64,000 bases of DNA from Trichostrongylus colubriformis (lineage: Eukaryota > Nematoda > Chromadorea > Rhabditida > Trichostrongylidae), in the NCBI GenBank assembly GCA_963978905.1, contig OZ022259.1, positions 53,586,727-53,650,726 on the forward strand, in the 5' to 3' direction. Positions 1-10,983 of the stretch are shown here, piece after piece. The position numbers and the translations under genes were made by a program. A model generated the notes under the pieces. The model did no database searches and was not told the DNA's origin. It saw nothing but the letters and a program-made list of their open reading frames with translations. The first letter of the stretch is position 1; every line of letters starts with the position of its first letter.

Positions 1-794
1 AGCCATTCTAGGGTATGTCGCTGGCATCGTCTCGAGGTTAATTTGTCGGAAATCATGATGCAGCCACCGATAAGTATAAGACATACCGATACTACATCCT
101 CTAGACTTTTCCCCGTGAATAAATTGAAATTGCGAATGACAGCACCAGCGCTGAAATCATTTTTTTATCCTCAGAACAACATATTCATCCAAACGGTTTG
201 TATATAAAATCGTTCCTTCGAAAAACTGACTTTTGGCGGAGTTCCCGAATGAAACAAAGCCGTTCATAGATAGTGCGACATTTCATGTTCAAAAATCCTA
301 GCTGACGTTTTTGACGGCGTAGTTCAGGTCCAAGGCTACGTAATAATGCCGTTGTTACTATAAAACAAAAGTTCTAAACAAGTAATCAAGTGTTGAAAAA
401 CTCGTGTTCTCCCTTTACTCGTTAGAAAAGCAAGCAGCAGTAACTTTTCAAACTAACAACCTTCTGTATGACGAATCTGGTCGTCGATTAGGGCAGCCAT
501 GCGTTTTCTGTAGAGATCTGTCAATAAGCAAAACACCAATAAGTTAATGGGAAATAGGTTAAAATTGTGGGAGCATACCAAAAGTATGGGTACTATGCGA
601 TGAGAGTAGGATGAATTCAGAAAGAATTTGTATTTACCTGGGTTTTTCTTGAATCTTTCTACTGTGAAAACTGACAAGAATGTCCGAATCTGAGCTGGTG
701 TTCGTATCTGACCAGGTCTCTTCACTTCTTCACCTTTTGGGACAGAGGATCCTGGTTCATCCACTGGTTCAGTTTTTGTGGTATGAGCCCCCAT
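1..794 (-). CDS. Left-edge minus-strand gene of unknown function, 5' end, runs out of the window
   Basis: Three exons can be proposed on the minus strand. The first, 794 down to 638, has its ATG just after a GTTTCAG 3' splice site and begins MGAHTTKTEPVDEPGS; it is hydrophilic, basic and acidic in turn, and ends at a GTAAAT donor in phase 1. A second, 517 to 461 (acceptor TTGACAG), reads DLYRKRMAALIDDQIRHTE. A third, 150 to 87, reads AGAVIRNFNLFTGKSLEDVVS and ends at a GTATGT donor. The phase between the second and third does not close, so an exon is probably missing or one boundary is wrong. I do not recognise the protein. Its orientation is opposite to all the zinc-finger genes that follow. 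The direct evidence is open frames with consensus splice sites; the gene itself is an inference. Confidence 0.45.
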
Positions 795-1758
795 TGAACC
801 TGAAACCTGTTTTTGCAGTTCACCTTTACCTAATAAACTGCGAGAAAAGTTGAATCACTTTCAAAACGCGTATCTCACATGAAAAATGCGGCAACGGGTT
901 TCTGAATTTTTGAGGTTTTTGGAAAATGCTACAGGTATTCGTGTCCGAGACATGAAATGGGTCACAAATCCACTTTTTTCTAAAGTTGCGGTCATTGTGT
1001 GTGTCACCATGGATTCCCAAAATTCAGAAATCTGTAAAAATGGTATATCGAGCAACCTTAGTTTGAGTGGTATCAAAATCTTCAGACACGACCGCTTCTT
1101 GCATTTTTCATTCACCTTTCTTCCTTGTGTATAGTTGTAATCGCAATCGAGTCAGTATTTTGTTTGGAGTGAGATTGTACATGTTTTTACGATCAATATG
1201 CCTACTTATCGAGGGCATGTATGGATACAGTGAGTTTGTCGTAATCGTCAAATGACAGCGTTGCGGGACCTTACTGAAAATAAGGGGAAAGAAAGCGAGA
1301 AATTGTGCCCATAGGGAAACGAGGAGGCATTTATTAATATGATGGTGGTGATGTCGTGTGGCTCATCTCAGTCTTCATGATTTGCATTTTGGCTTGTGAA
1401 GTGTGTACGTCGCAGAATGCGAAGTATGGTACCATCCTTGTGCGCTCAGGGTGCCACTGGAGTTAGGGGGGGGAGAGGGGGCACTCGACAAAAGCAAGGG
1501 AATCTCCTTCCACATTTTTAAGCTTGGGTTGTGTTCATACCCAACATAACGGGACTTTCGGATTTTAGCGTCAGAAAAAAGATAGAGAAATCGATAGAGA
1601 AATGAAATGAAATCGTATGATTTGGGATTTTTGACATTTGCATAATGCAGGTTGATTAAGTTATCCTACCGAAAATCCTAAATCGAGGATACGCCGATCC
1701 GCCGAAAATCCCATCACTCGGGTAAGAATGCAGTGTAATACATGACAGAAAAGGATAT

Positions 1759-2170
1759 GGGCGCTACTGGAGTCAGGTGGAAGCATTACAATGTGCCCGC
1801 CTCTTCAACGCTTTAGTTAGGGCGCAGAGAGATTATAGCGCTAACGGAATCGTGCTCTAAGGCCGCTTTCATACTCTGCGGTGCCGGCGGCAGGGAGTGA
1901 CTGCAAGACTCTGCGTCTCCTCCTGTGGCACCCTGTCTCGTTGCCTGCGCCGTCCGTGCTCATGACACTCTGCCTCGCAGTCTGTGAACGCAGCCACATC
2001 ACCGGCTCAAAGTATGCGGCCTAATTTTCCAAAGAAACGATTCTGGCGGAGAGGATTCGTTTTTTTCCTATTCTATGTAAGCCTGTGCCTGGGAAAAGGA
2101 TATTTGCTTACCCTAGGCTTAGACTGAAGCAAATTTCTCGAAATATGCTGTTATAAGGGTAATTTATTCA
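1759..2170 (+). mobile_element. hAT-like TIR element with tRNA-like segment, split by a nested MITE
   Basis: It begins GGCGCTACTGGAGTCAGG, like the element at 7274-7671, and shares that family's internal tRNA-like part (GCGCAGAGAG, then ATAGCGCTAACGGAATCG). At 1858 a 161-bp palindromic MITE interrupts it; after the MITE the element resumes (CAAAGAAACGATTC, then TTCTATGTAAGCC), matching 58340-58400 and 33925-33975. No right-hand terminal repeat was found. Confidence 0.55.
1861..2021. mobile_element. Palindromic MITE, TAA target-site duplication
   Basis: The ends are GGCCGCTTTCATACTCTGCG and AGTATGCGGCC, with TAA on both sides (1858-1860 and 2022-2024). The GC-rich core includes GGCAGGGAGTG and CACACTCTG-type strings shared with at least eight other copies in the window. 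A three-base TWA duplication is typical of PIF/Harbinger elements, so non-autonomous PIF/Harbinger is the best guess. Confidence 0.65.
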
Positions 2171-2610
2171 TTTTTTTAAACTTACAGTCCATTTTGGAAC
2201 ACATGATAGGGCGTGGCCTACGGGTTTGGGTGTGAGTGTACCAAACTCTCTCACCCCGCCACACACACTCTCATTCTGTTTAGGAAGCCCTTGACCCAAC
2301 TGTACAACAGTATGATGATCGTGCTGAGAGCCCATGCAAAATCTGTGGCGAACCTTGCGCCCAATTTCACACTCTGCCAAGATTCGCGATAAGCTTGACG
2401 GCATCGTTGCGACGGTGCCGCAACGTATGGAATAGCCTTACCGCTTTCGCCGCTCTCGATTTCATATCCTCTACTGGGGCCAGCACTTTCGTCACTTCCT
2501 GACGGCAGACAGACAAACAGATGATCAGAGAAGCTCACCTACTTCTGCTTTGTATGTAGAATGGATGAGGATTTTTCACCACCGTCCTGATGGAGTCGTA
2601 CACAGAGTTA

Positions 2611-2843
2611 GGCCGCGGTCATACTTTACGTGTCTGCGGCAGGGCGTGGCCGCGTATCTTGCGTCTCCACACTGCCTCGTTGCCGGCGTCATCTCTGCAC
2701 CTCCCCCGTTCCACTCTCTCTCACAGGCAGCGAGAGAGAGTGGCACGGGGGAGGTGCAGAGATGACGCAGGCAACGAGGCAGTGTGGAGACGCAAGATAC
2801 GCGGCCACGCCCTGCCGCAGACACGTAAAGTATGACCGCGGCC
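2611..2843. mobile_element. Near-perfect palindromic MITE, TTA target-site duplication
   Basis: This is the cleanest copy of the family. The left arm GGCCGCGGTCATACTTTACG is mirrored by CGTAAAGTATGACCGCGGCC at the right end, and almost the whole 233 bp folds back on itself around a short centre near 2727. TTA flanks both ends (2608-2610 and 2844-2846). The near-identity of the arms suggests a young insertion or active gene conversion. PIF/Harbinger-type by target site. Confidence 0.75.
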
Positions 2844-3185
2844 TTAGATCTCTTTCGAGAATCCACGCCGGGGGAGAGCGGTCGTTTTGGGTTTGAAAGT
2901 GGAGGGGGTCGTTTTGTAAAATCTCGACACCCACGCACCCTCGAGGAGATTTTGGGCCGATGAGCTGACCTCTAAAGTCAATCGATAACCATATTTAATT
3001 TTAGTTTATTAGTTTAACTAGCAGCAGGGTAGTATGAATACCAATTGACGGCTAGAGAGCACTAGGCAGAGATGCCTCAGACGCGTCGATTGAAAGAGGG
3101 GAGGAGGGGAAAGGAAGGCCGTACGGGGATCCCATTTCCTTTTTTTTTTTGAGAAGGGAGCCCGGGTCGCACGAGTTCCTAAATG

Positions 3186-3418
3186 GGGTCAAATAAAGTC
3201 GGGGGAGACGCAACTTTGCGTCGACGTCGAAACTCCTTTCCCTCCCTGGGCTTAGGCTAAAATTGATATCTCCTCCTTCCACATAAAAAAGCATATGTCA
3301 AAGAATAGGTCTCAACTGCTTTAGCCTGAGCCTAGGGCATGAAAGAAACTTTGACGTAGATGAAACGTCGACGCAAAGTTGCGTCCCTCCCCCCCCCCCC
3401 TCCGACTTTATTTGACCC
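3186..3418. mobile_element. hAT-like MITE, GGGTCAAATAAAGTC terminal repeats
   Basis: The 233-bp element starts GGGTCAAATAAAGTCGGGGG and ends GACTTTATTTGACCC, with internal inverted arms containing GACGCAACTTTGCGTCGACG. The flanks CCTAAATG (3178-3185) and CCCAAATG (3419-3426) are an 8-bp target duplication with one mismatch, as expected for hAT elements. Two other copies lie at about 6845-7065 and at 56080-56315. It contains a run of 12 C (3389-3400). Confidence 0.7.
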
Positions 3419-4238
3419 CCCAAATGCATGGACTCATTGAGGCTGAGGTTATACATTGCGGATCGTCCGGAGCGTCGCCGGTCCGCACGACCGAATTATC
3501 GCAAATTTGCAGACTTCGGCGCACGCTACTGTAGTTACAGTAGTTGCGCGCCCACTACCCACCTTTTGGAAACTTCGGTGCTTGTGAGTACCGCGCATCG
3601 GTTTTTCGATTCGTCGAAATAACTTCAGGGTAAGAGAAGTGTGGGCGAGGAAGTTTGAATTCCGCATGGGCCTAATTGCGAAGAAGCTTTGGAGTGGGTT
3701 AATCAGTTTTATGGCGAACAAAAAGGTTTTGCCATCCCTTGAGTAGTTATGCACCCCCTCCCGATTTCAATTGGCTTATGTATCATACTGTCATGAATGA
3801 TTTTTCAGACGCATATCCTAAAGACAAATTTTCTATGTGACCGTATTAGCTAAAACTTTGGAGGTGTGGATGCGCTCTAGTAATGATGAATATGTAAAAA
3901 AAAAGAATGTGCAAAAAAAAAAGAATGTGCAAAAATATCCACACCTTTGAACGCCCGGATAAGTATATCAATTTTTCCTTCTGTGTGGGGGTTCTAATGT
4001 GAGTTATGGAATAAGTGAATCTCGTGAATATATCGTACATACGATGATTGTTTTTTATGCACCCGTTTTTCAAACAGACCAGTTTCTGTCTAGGTAAAAG
4101 CTGCGAGTCATTCCATAAATCGTTTTTTTTACAATAGGTTCTTTTTACTTTGCTTTTTCTCTTTCGTGTTGTTCTATCGATAATATCTCATGTAAATGAC
4201 ATGGAGACTGCATTGAGTTATTTTTATTTTTGCAGAAA

Positions 4239-6021
4239 ATGTATACCCCAAAAGAAAGGCGACGATTAGAGTGCCCTATTTGCCAGGTGAGACTGACCAG
4301 TCAGGAACATCTTGCTAATCATTGTCGACTATATCACGATGATGAAGCCTGTGTGGTCGAGGAACGCTCATTCAACAACCATATGGAATTTGAGGTGAGC
4401 ATGGAACGGTCCATTCATCCGTTTACTCGCATTTCGTTTCTCACGAAATGCAAGTGCCGCAACGCAAGCCCCTTGGCTACTATCAAGAGAGTACGCTGGG
4501 TATCGCGTGTATAGTTTTGGCCTCAGACTTGTTCCACATCACACATCCTTCCCTTATGCGGCTCCGTTGCTGAGTCGTACTTCGACCAATACGTGAATGT
4601 AGTTGTTAAACTTGTTAACAATTAGAAAGTCTGTTAAAACAGTTATAGCGCTACTCAGATCTTTGCAGGCTTGGAAGGAGGAAACCGAAAAGAAGTTCCT
4701 CACATTTTGGCAACTGGCGGGTAAATCAGATCACGGGAGGCATCATATTACTTACTATAAATGTTACAGGTATCACTAATTCACACTCCTTTTATTTTTG
4801 AACTCTCAAGATTTCGTTCGGTGCAAACATGTTTAGATGCCGTCGTCAAGCCGTTGACAAAAAGAGATTGGTTACTCCCTCTTGCACTTCGTTCATGCGG
4901 GTATTTTATCCGGTTTCATGTGATTTTTTGATTTCGATGCTAAGCTTTTAGAAGCATGTCGATTTCGCCAAGAATAGTGGCGGTATTCTCGTGAAGTTTT
5001 GTACGCGGCATATCAACCATGATGTTAGTGCAGCTTCACTGCCGCTGTCGAAATCCGACAAGAATGTGATCACGCAATACCTCCGAAAGGGCTTTGGCAC
5101 AAGAGCTATTCGAAAGCAGTTACACGAATTGTATACGGATCCCAATGTCAGACTTCATTATGTTTCTTCGAGTGACATCCGAAAAGTCAGGGCAAGCCTA
5201 CAGTCTAGCTTACAACTAGGCAAATTCGAGGGATTCAGGTTGGTTTCGTGTTACATTGGCGCTCTTAACATTTCTGTGCTATAGTATTGTGTGTATTATA
5301 TTTGTTGAGGAGTTGTAGGTGCTTGTCCCACTTGTCAAATTCCCACCATCAGGTAGCAAGTTCATGAGCAAGCAAGCTGGCATACGTGCTACTCTGACTT
5401 TCGTAGCAGGGGGGGGGGGGTCCTTTGTTTATTTTGCTCTTTACGAAAGTTTTCTTCGCGCAAATGACGGGGATGGGACAGATATTGAACCTGCGCAAAA
5501 TGCTCAGGGTTTTCCCATACTAGAAACAGAATGGATCATTTTTCCATAGCCTCAATCGAACTCCATGTATGGACTCATCTAAACAAACGAGAAAAGAATC
5601 ATAAGCCTGTACTGTTAGAGTTCTCCTTTCAGTCGAATGAAAGGAATGTCTAAGCGCAATCATAGTGGCGTACCGATACCTGCCACATCTTTATTGGAGG
5701 AGTCATCAATGTATGTCGATGATGAAGACGGTGGGAAAGGCAGCGCTGTGAGTGAAGTGAAGAATGAAGTCTCGTCACCGGTAAAGGCATCTGCCCATGT
5801 TGGGATACCTCTTCTCTGTCCATCGTGTGTCAAATTAAGCGAAAGGGTGAGCTGGTATTTGGAAAACTTCGATATTTTTTATTTTCCTATTTTGAAAAGA
5901 TGTATTGCTCCACGTTCAGATGGCTCAGCTCGAGTCTGTTGTGGATAAGATCAACGAAAGACTGAAAGCGATAGAAGGATCGAAGCCGTTCAGCGATTCG
6001 ATCAAGAAGGAACAGCTGTAA
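4239..6021 (+). CDS. ZM1: zinc-finger protein with MULE/FLYWCH-like domain and C-terminal CxxC coiled coil
   Basis: Proposed exons are 4239-4394, 4669-4769, 4837-4900, 4952-5238, 5633-5846 and 5920-6021, giving about 307 residues with matching splice phases (0,2,0,2,0). The ATG lies 3 nt after a TTTTTGCAG acceptor (4235), so I take this as a trans-splice site; an upstream exon cannot be excluded. Exon 1 holds one C2H2 finger (CPIC...HCRLYH). Exons 2-4 carry the split Cys/His domain: WKEE...YYKCYR, then SCTSFMR, then KFCTRHINH with PLSKSDKNVI and RLHYVSSSDI, as in the other ZM genes. Exon 5 is an acidic linker ending CPSCVKLSER; exon 6 starts MAQLESVVDKI, a short coiled coil. A DNA-binding nuclear role is likely from the fingers. 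It is shorter at the N-terminus than its paralogues. Confidence 0.75.
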
Positions 6022-7814
6022 CATGCAGCTGGAAGCAGTAGTGTGGTAACTGCGCTTCCAAAACTTATCCTTTTTATGTCTTAGTAAATATATCTTCCAT
6101 TGTTTGCTAATTAGGTGTCTCTTGAGATAACTACATTTCTAGGAAATATAAAGTCTAAGAATCCAACCAAATGGCGCTGGCCAAATAGCAAGATCAAATT
6201 TGGCCTGAAGAGCTTTTCTTCGACGCTTATTGAGATCTTCATTAAATTTCCTCTACTTTCTTGGAATCCTGAAATTTTAGTGTTTCTTTCATAAATTTGT
6301 TTTGCTTCCTTCCTCTTAGTGACGGGTTTTTACGCGTATTCAGTATTTGTTATTGTAATCGTTATTTTCATGCTAGCGTGTGTACATATATAATTTCCGC
6401 GAAACTGTATGCAGTGGTGTTGCAGTTTTGCTTCAGTGGTGTTTTTTTGAGATGTATGGAAACATTGTGATCATAAAGTATTCTTATGTATAGGCAACAA
6501 CAAGATTAAAATAAAATAGCCTTGTGAATAAAGCTCTGAAAAAACCTTCAAGAACTCTAGAAACAGATCTATTTAAAACCATAGAAAGAGGTTTATTCGC
6601 TTTGCAATTTTGAAAATTTTTGAGCACATGTACTTGGTGGTTGAGTCTCGGTAATACTATGGGAGCTTGAAGGGCCCAAATGAAACAAGGTACACCGAAA
6701 ATAATGCTGCAGAGGGACTCGTTCAGTCTACCCGGTGCCCCTCAGTGGCTTATGGTCCACCCCTAGCCAACTTTCTTTGAAGTTTCGAGATTTGATAGAG
6801 CGCGAAATTCGGTAATCAGGTTATGAGTACAGGGGCAAATTGGGTCAAATAACGTCGGGTAGGGGGGGGGGGGACGCAACTTTGCGCCGACGTCAAAGCT
6901 TCTTCCCCTCCTTAGGTTAGGCAGGAATTTATATGCCCTCCTCTTACATGAAAAAGAATTTGCCAAAGCATCTGCCTCATCTGCTTCAGCCTAAGTCTAA
7001 GGAGGGAAAGGAACTTCGACGTCGTTGAAACTTTGCGTCTCCCCCTCCCCCCCTCGACTTTATTTGTTTAACCAGGTGATTCCAAGTAGAAAAAGGCCAT
7101 CTACCGTTGTTCACCTCCCCACATGACAGCCGGGCAGTCTGTGCACTCTATGGCGAAGCGCAGCGGAGGCGTCGCGTGTGGGCCCAGGAGTAATGCCGAC
7201 TAATGGTATAGCACACATCTATCTGTTGCTCAGCTTCATGTGTGTACATACATCTTTCAGAGGAAGTTTCATTGGCGCTACTGGAGTTGGGGGGGGGCCA
7301 CTCGACAAAAGCAAGAGTCGCGCCTGATTTCAGCTTATAGGCACTCTCAAGGTTATTTTATGCCTAGATACAGCTAACTAACTAAAAAAACCAATTGAAT
7401 TATTCTTGCAAAAGTGTATTACGAAAAACTAGCCATAACTAGTCTAAACAACCACTTACGCGTATTCACCTAAGCCTAGGGGAAGGGAATCTCCTTCTCC
7501 AAGGCTTAGGCTAAGTTAGGATGAAAAAAAAGTACGAATTTGCTTTACAGAATGGTTTTTATGCAGAATTCGAACCCGATTCGGCTAGCGCTATGGCCTC
7601 TCTGCGCTCTAGCCGTGCGTTAGAGACGCAGAGACACTACTACAGTGGCCCCCCCGAACTCCAGTAGCACCGTTTCATTAACTGTATTTGTTAGTTGTTT
7701 TGGTTGTTTTCCTAAGTCGTTCCAATTATCACATCCTCTTAAGTACTTTCGTGGTGTATACTTCTTTCTCATTTTATCGATTCGAATAGCGCTGCTTTTG
7801 CAGGTTTCTACAGC
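6022..7814. other. Spacer between ZM1 and ZM2
   Basis: AT-rich 3' flank of ZM1 (possible AATAAA-like signals near 6510-6530), then a degenerate copy of the GGGTCAAATAA MITE (about 6845-7065, with a 13-G run at 6862-6874) and the 398-bp element at 7274-7671. No gene is supported here. Confidence 0.5.
7274..7671. mobile_element. hAT-like TIR element carrying a tRNA-like segment, 8-bp TSD
   Basis: The ends are GGCGCTACTGGAGTTGGGGG and GAACTCCAGTAGCACC, and GTTTCATT stands on both sides (7266-7273 and 7672-7679), a perfect 8-bp duplication. On the opposite strand, about 7560-7632 contains AGAGCGCAGAGAGGC, a GCGCTAGCCGAATC string and GGGTTCGAATTC, in the order of a Pol III A box and B box, so a tRNA-like or SINE-like piece seems to be built into the element. 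Partial copies lie near 1439, 1759, 33880-34198 and 58225. Confidence 0.7.
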
Positions 7815-10800
7815 ATGAGCGACGTTAAAATGATAAACAGCTCAATGCAATTCGTAAAGGTCAGTTACAGTGTTCTTATAGGCTTTTTTACCTAGCGCTG
7901 CGTATTAAAACAATTCTTACCTACAACAAGCATTAATGGATATATTTTTAAATGTCTTGATTTCATTCTGTATGATTTATATGCCACCAATATCGTGATT
8001 GAATAAGATTGGATGGCTCTGATCATTCCTTGAAGGTGAAGAAATGCATATGCTTTGATATGACAGAATTATTGAGTTGAGATCGATACTGAAGGAATGC
8101 TATTATTGAAAAATCGATCCAGAAGTTTCCGTCTGACAAAACAAAAGCAGCACGTTCATTATGGCACATGATTTTCTTACCCAAACCCTAACTAGATGGC
8201 ACTGCCCTCAAAAATTCCGTCTCAGCAGCGTTTTCCGGTGTAGATTCATCAGTAGTATAAAGTAAACTTCACGTTGAAAGCTTATGTGATGGTCTTCTTT
8301 TTCAGGCGAAAGTGGAACCTCAGACCTCATCTGTGGCCATTCCAAAGACTGTACGAAAGAAAAGAAAGCCTCGGGATCCGATAAGAATTCGCCAGTGTCA
8401 TTACTGTGAGCGATGGATGGAGCAGAAAACCTTGATAACACATCTGCCAATTCACGGTGAAGAAGCGGCTGAAGAAGCGGAAAGAATGAAACTGGCTATA
8501 GACAAGAAGGTTCGATGTGAAGTGGATCAGTGTGGTTACATCGCGAGCAGCGAACAAGATTACAAGGTGCACATGCGGAAAACACATCTTATGATGAACG
8601 AAAAGAAGAGTCGCCATATGAGGTGTCCTTTGTCCTTTTGTCAACAGTTGCTCGCCACCCAGGAAGATCTTGTCAATCACTGTTGTGTTGTTCATGGAGA
8701 CATGGAGTGCGTTGTTGAAGCACGTACATTTCAAAATTTCCGCGATTGCGAGGTGGGTTAACTCGAACTCTTATAATAAATGGTCATTTTTGGAATTTTA
8801 TCAAATACGAATGATATACAGCTTTCGATTTTGATCTTGTTTCTTACAGGTAGTCGAGGCTCTTTTTTGATTGAGCGACTGAACCCATAGTAGCTTTTAA
8901 AAATAGTAGCGAGCGGTTAGTTAACTGAATTTTACTATGTCAATCCGGACGACCCCTTCGCGTGTTTCCATTTCTTTCATTTTTTCGTTCTTAGTCCGTC
9001 ATCAATGTCATTTTCTTACTCCCCTGTCTTTTGGGTACACGACATCATTATCAGGGAGTAGCAGTCAAAAGTATATAGAGAAGATTAGTGGTATTATTGA
9101 GCTTTCTACTTTCTAACTAGAAGGATACCACACACACACCGTACTGCACTATGAGAATCGATGGGGCTGAACGTACTACGTTAATATCAACAGAGGGTGG
9201 CATAATTCACATGTTGAACATCTAAGCATCGCTAGGTATTCGAAGCGTATATTCTGCTTAAGTCAATTGGATAGGGGAAAAGTTTCACTTCTCTCCGATA
9301 GCATCCATACGACGATTTCTCGTCACCTTTTGAACCATCATCAACAATTTTGACCTTATCATATCACCTCTTCCATCCATTCTCGCTCTTCGCCGTCCAT
9401 ACTTGTTCAGCCATTTATCGTGAACCACATCCTCATGGTAGGCACTGGTTGTTCTACTATTGATTCTGTTCGATCTAGGATAGCTGATCATTCTCAAAAT
9501 ACCCCTAATTGTCTTTGCCCCCCTTTGGTCAAGGGGTGAGGGTTTTGGTCACCCTCTCCCCTTGACCAAAACCCTACGGCTTGGTGTTCTGCTTTTCATT
9601 CATAATATATGAAAAAAAGTTTCCTCTATTGATGATCCAGCACTTTACTATTCGTGAATTTTTCTTTATAGGAATGGAAAGAATCAATCGCCAAAACACA
9701 CTGCACTGCATGGCAAGTCAATGGCCGATCACATTTACACAAGAATCTTCAAGTCAGATACTATCGGTGCAGCAGGTCCTTTTTGAGATGCTTATTCAAC
9801 ATTTTTTTGTTTGAGTCTGAATTTTTCACTAGGAAAGCCTCCTGATATGCACAATGTTCAACGTGTGATTGAATAGCTTCACTGAACGAGAGCTATTTCA
9901 GGGTTTTCAGCAACCAATATCGCGGTCGGTCCGAGCCAAAAAAACCTCAGACGATGATGATTGTCCACTACTGCACCTCCTTCCTTAAAGTACGTACCAG
10001 TCGCTCATTCTTATTAGTTCTTAAAGTATTATCCGCATTTTTTAGGAAATATTCTTACATGATGGCACAATCATGGTGAGATACTGCACAAGACACTTCA
10101 ATCATGACGTTAGCCCTGACAATCTACCTCTTTCGAATGGCGACAAAAACATCATTGCGAGATACTTGCAACAAGGCTTGAATGCAGGAGCTGTTCAAGA
10201 AGTCATACGCCAAGTATATAACGATCCGAAGCTGAAGCTTTATTGGGTCACCATCAATGAAATCAAAAGAGTTAGAACAAGTCTAGAATCAGGCCAACGC
10301 AGACTCGAAGAACTTGTTAGCACCCCTTCGGTGGAAAGGTTCGTTATTGCGAAATTACAGTTTTGAAGAAATGTGCAGTTTCTTGCCGACTCGGGAAAGG
10401 GCATCGGTGGCAAAGTGATTAGCGTCGAAAAGCATCGAACATACTATTTATTTCATATGCTCGTTCAGCGATGCAACCGCTCTGCGACCACCTGCTCGAT
10501 TTACACGTGTTTCTCACTTGTCGTAGAATTCGTTTTCTTCAATGATAGATTCACAATTCAGGATCAAGGACGAAGCCAGTACTTCAATGTTGATGGACCA
10601 TGACTACGAAGTGAAAGCTATCTCGGCTTCGTCTCTACTGCACCCGCATTCAGACAGCGATGATGATAGAGACGGTAGTACATTAAGCGAGGATGCGGTT
10701 AGCGACCGATCGCCAGATCCCGGTATTCAAGCTGACTCATTGCTCGGATGCTCATCATGTGTGAAACTTAATGAAAGGGTGAGCAGTGATTGTGAGATCG

Positions 10801-10983
10801 TGATTGTTACTCGGCTGAACGCCAAGTGTTTAGGTAGCCGAGCTTGACGCCATCGTAAAAAGGCTAAAAGATAAAGTCATCGAGCTCGAAGATACTCAGT
10901 TATTCAACGGTTCAGTAAAGGAGGAAGGGAAAAGTTTTCCATGCAGGTCGACAGTGGATGATGCATCAGGGAGGAATGACTGA
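7815..10983 (+). CDS. ZM2: three-finger C2H2 protein with MULE/FLYWCH-like domain and CxxC coiled coil
   Basis: Seven exons: 7815-7859, 8306-8752, 9672-9775, 9902-9989, 10046-10338, 10562-10778, 10834-10983; 447 residues, all phases compatible. The ATG follows TTTTGCAG (7803) or TCTACAG (7813). Exon 1 codes MSDVKMINSSMQFVK. Exon 2 has a basic start (RKKRKPRD) and three fingers: C46-C49/H61-H65, C86-C91/H104-H109 and C122-C127/H140-H145. Exons 3-5 hold the split domain: EWKESIAKTH...YYRCSR, YCTSFLK, and VRYCTRHFNH followed by LPLSNGDKNIIARYL and LYWVTINEIKRV. This layout (C, C, C-x2-H-x2-H, then a helical PLS..D..I..YL segment) is what I recall of MULE transposase N-termini; no catalytic core follows. 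Exon 6 is Asp/Ser-rich, ending GCSSCVKLNER (C389, C392); exon 7 is a VAELDAIVKRL coiled coil. Likely a sequence-specific nuclear regulator. Confidence 0.82.
9524..9570. repeat. Short inverted repeat in ZM2 intron 2
   Basis: Two 20-nt arms (TTTGGTCAAGGGGTGAGGGT at 9524-9543 and its near-complement at 9551-9570) differ by one base around a 7-nt loop. It would form a stable hairpin in RNA. No further support for function. Confidence 0.5.

Larger units (their letters stand above)
795..4238. other. Repeat-rich spacer without a supported gene
   Basis: No open frame here has believable splice context or similarity to the neighbouring families. It holds several repeats, listed separately. A fragment at about 1439-1530 begins like the 7274-7671 element (GGTGCCACTGGAGTTAGG, then a CACTCGACAAAAGCAA motif). 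The stretch 2190-2420 (a GGGCGTGGCCTACGG and CTCTCTCAC-rich segment) is related to 31990-32160. The rest shows no recognisable structure. Confidence 0.5.

Noticed and set aside
886..1260. Overlapping open frames on both strands at about 0.8-1.3 kb
   Set aside because: No splice support, no similarity to the gene families here, and several frames overlap one another.
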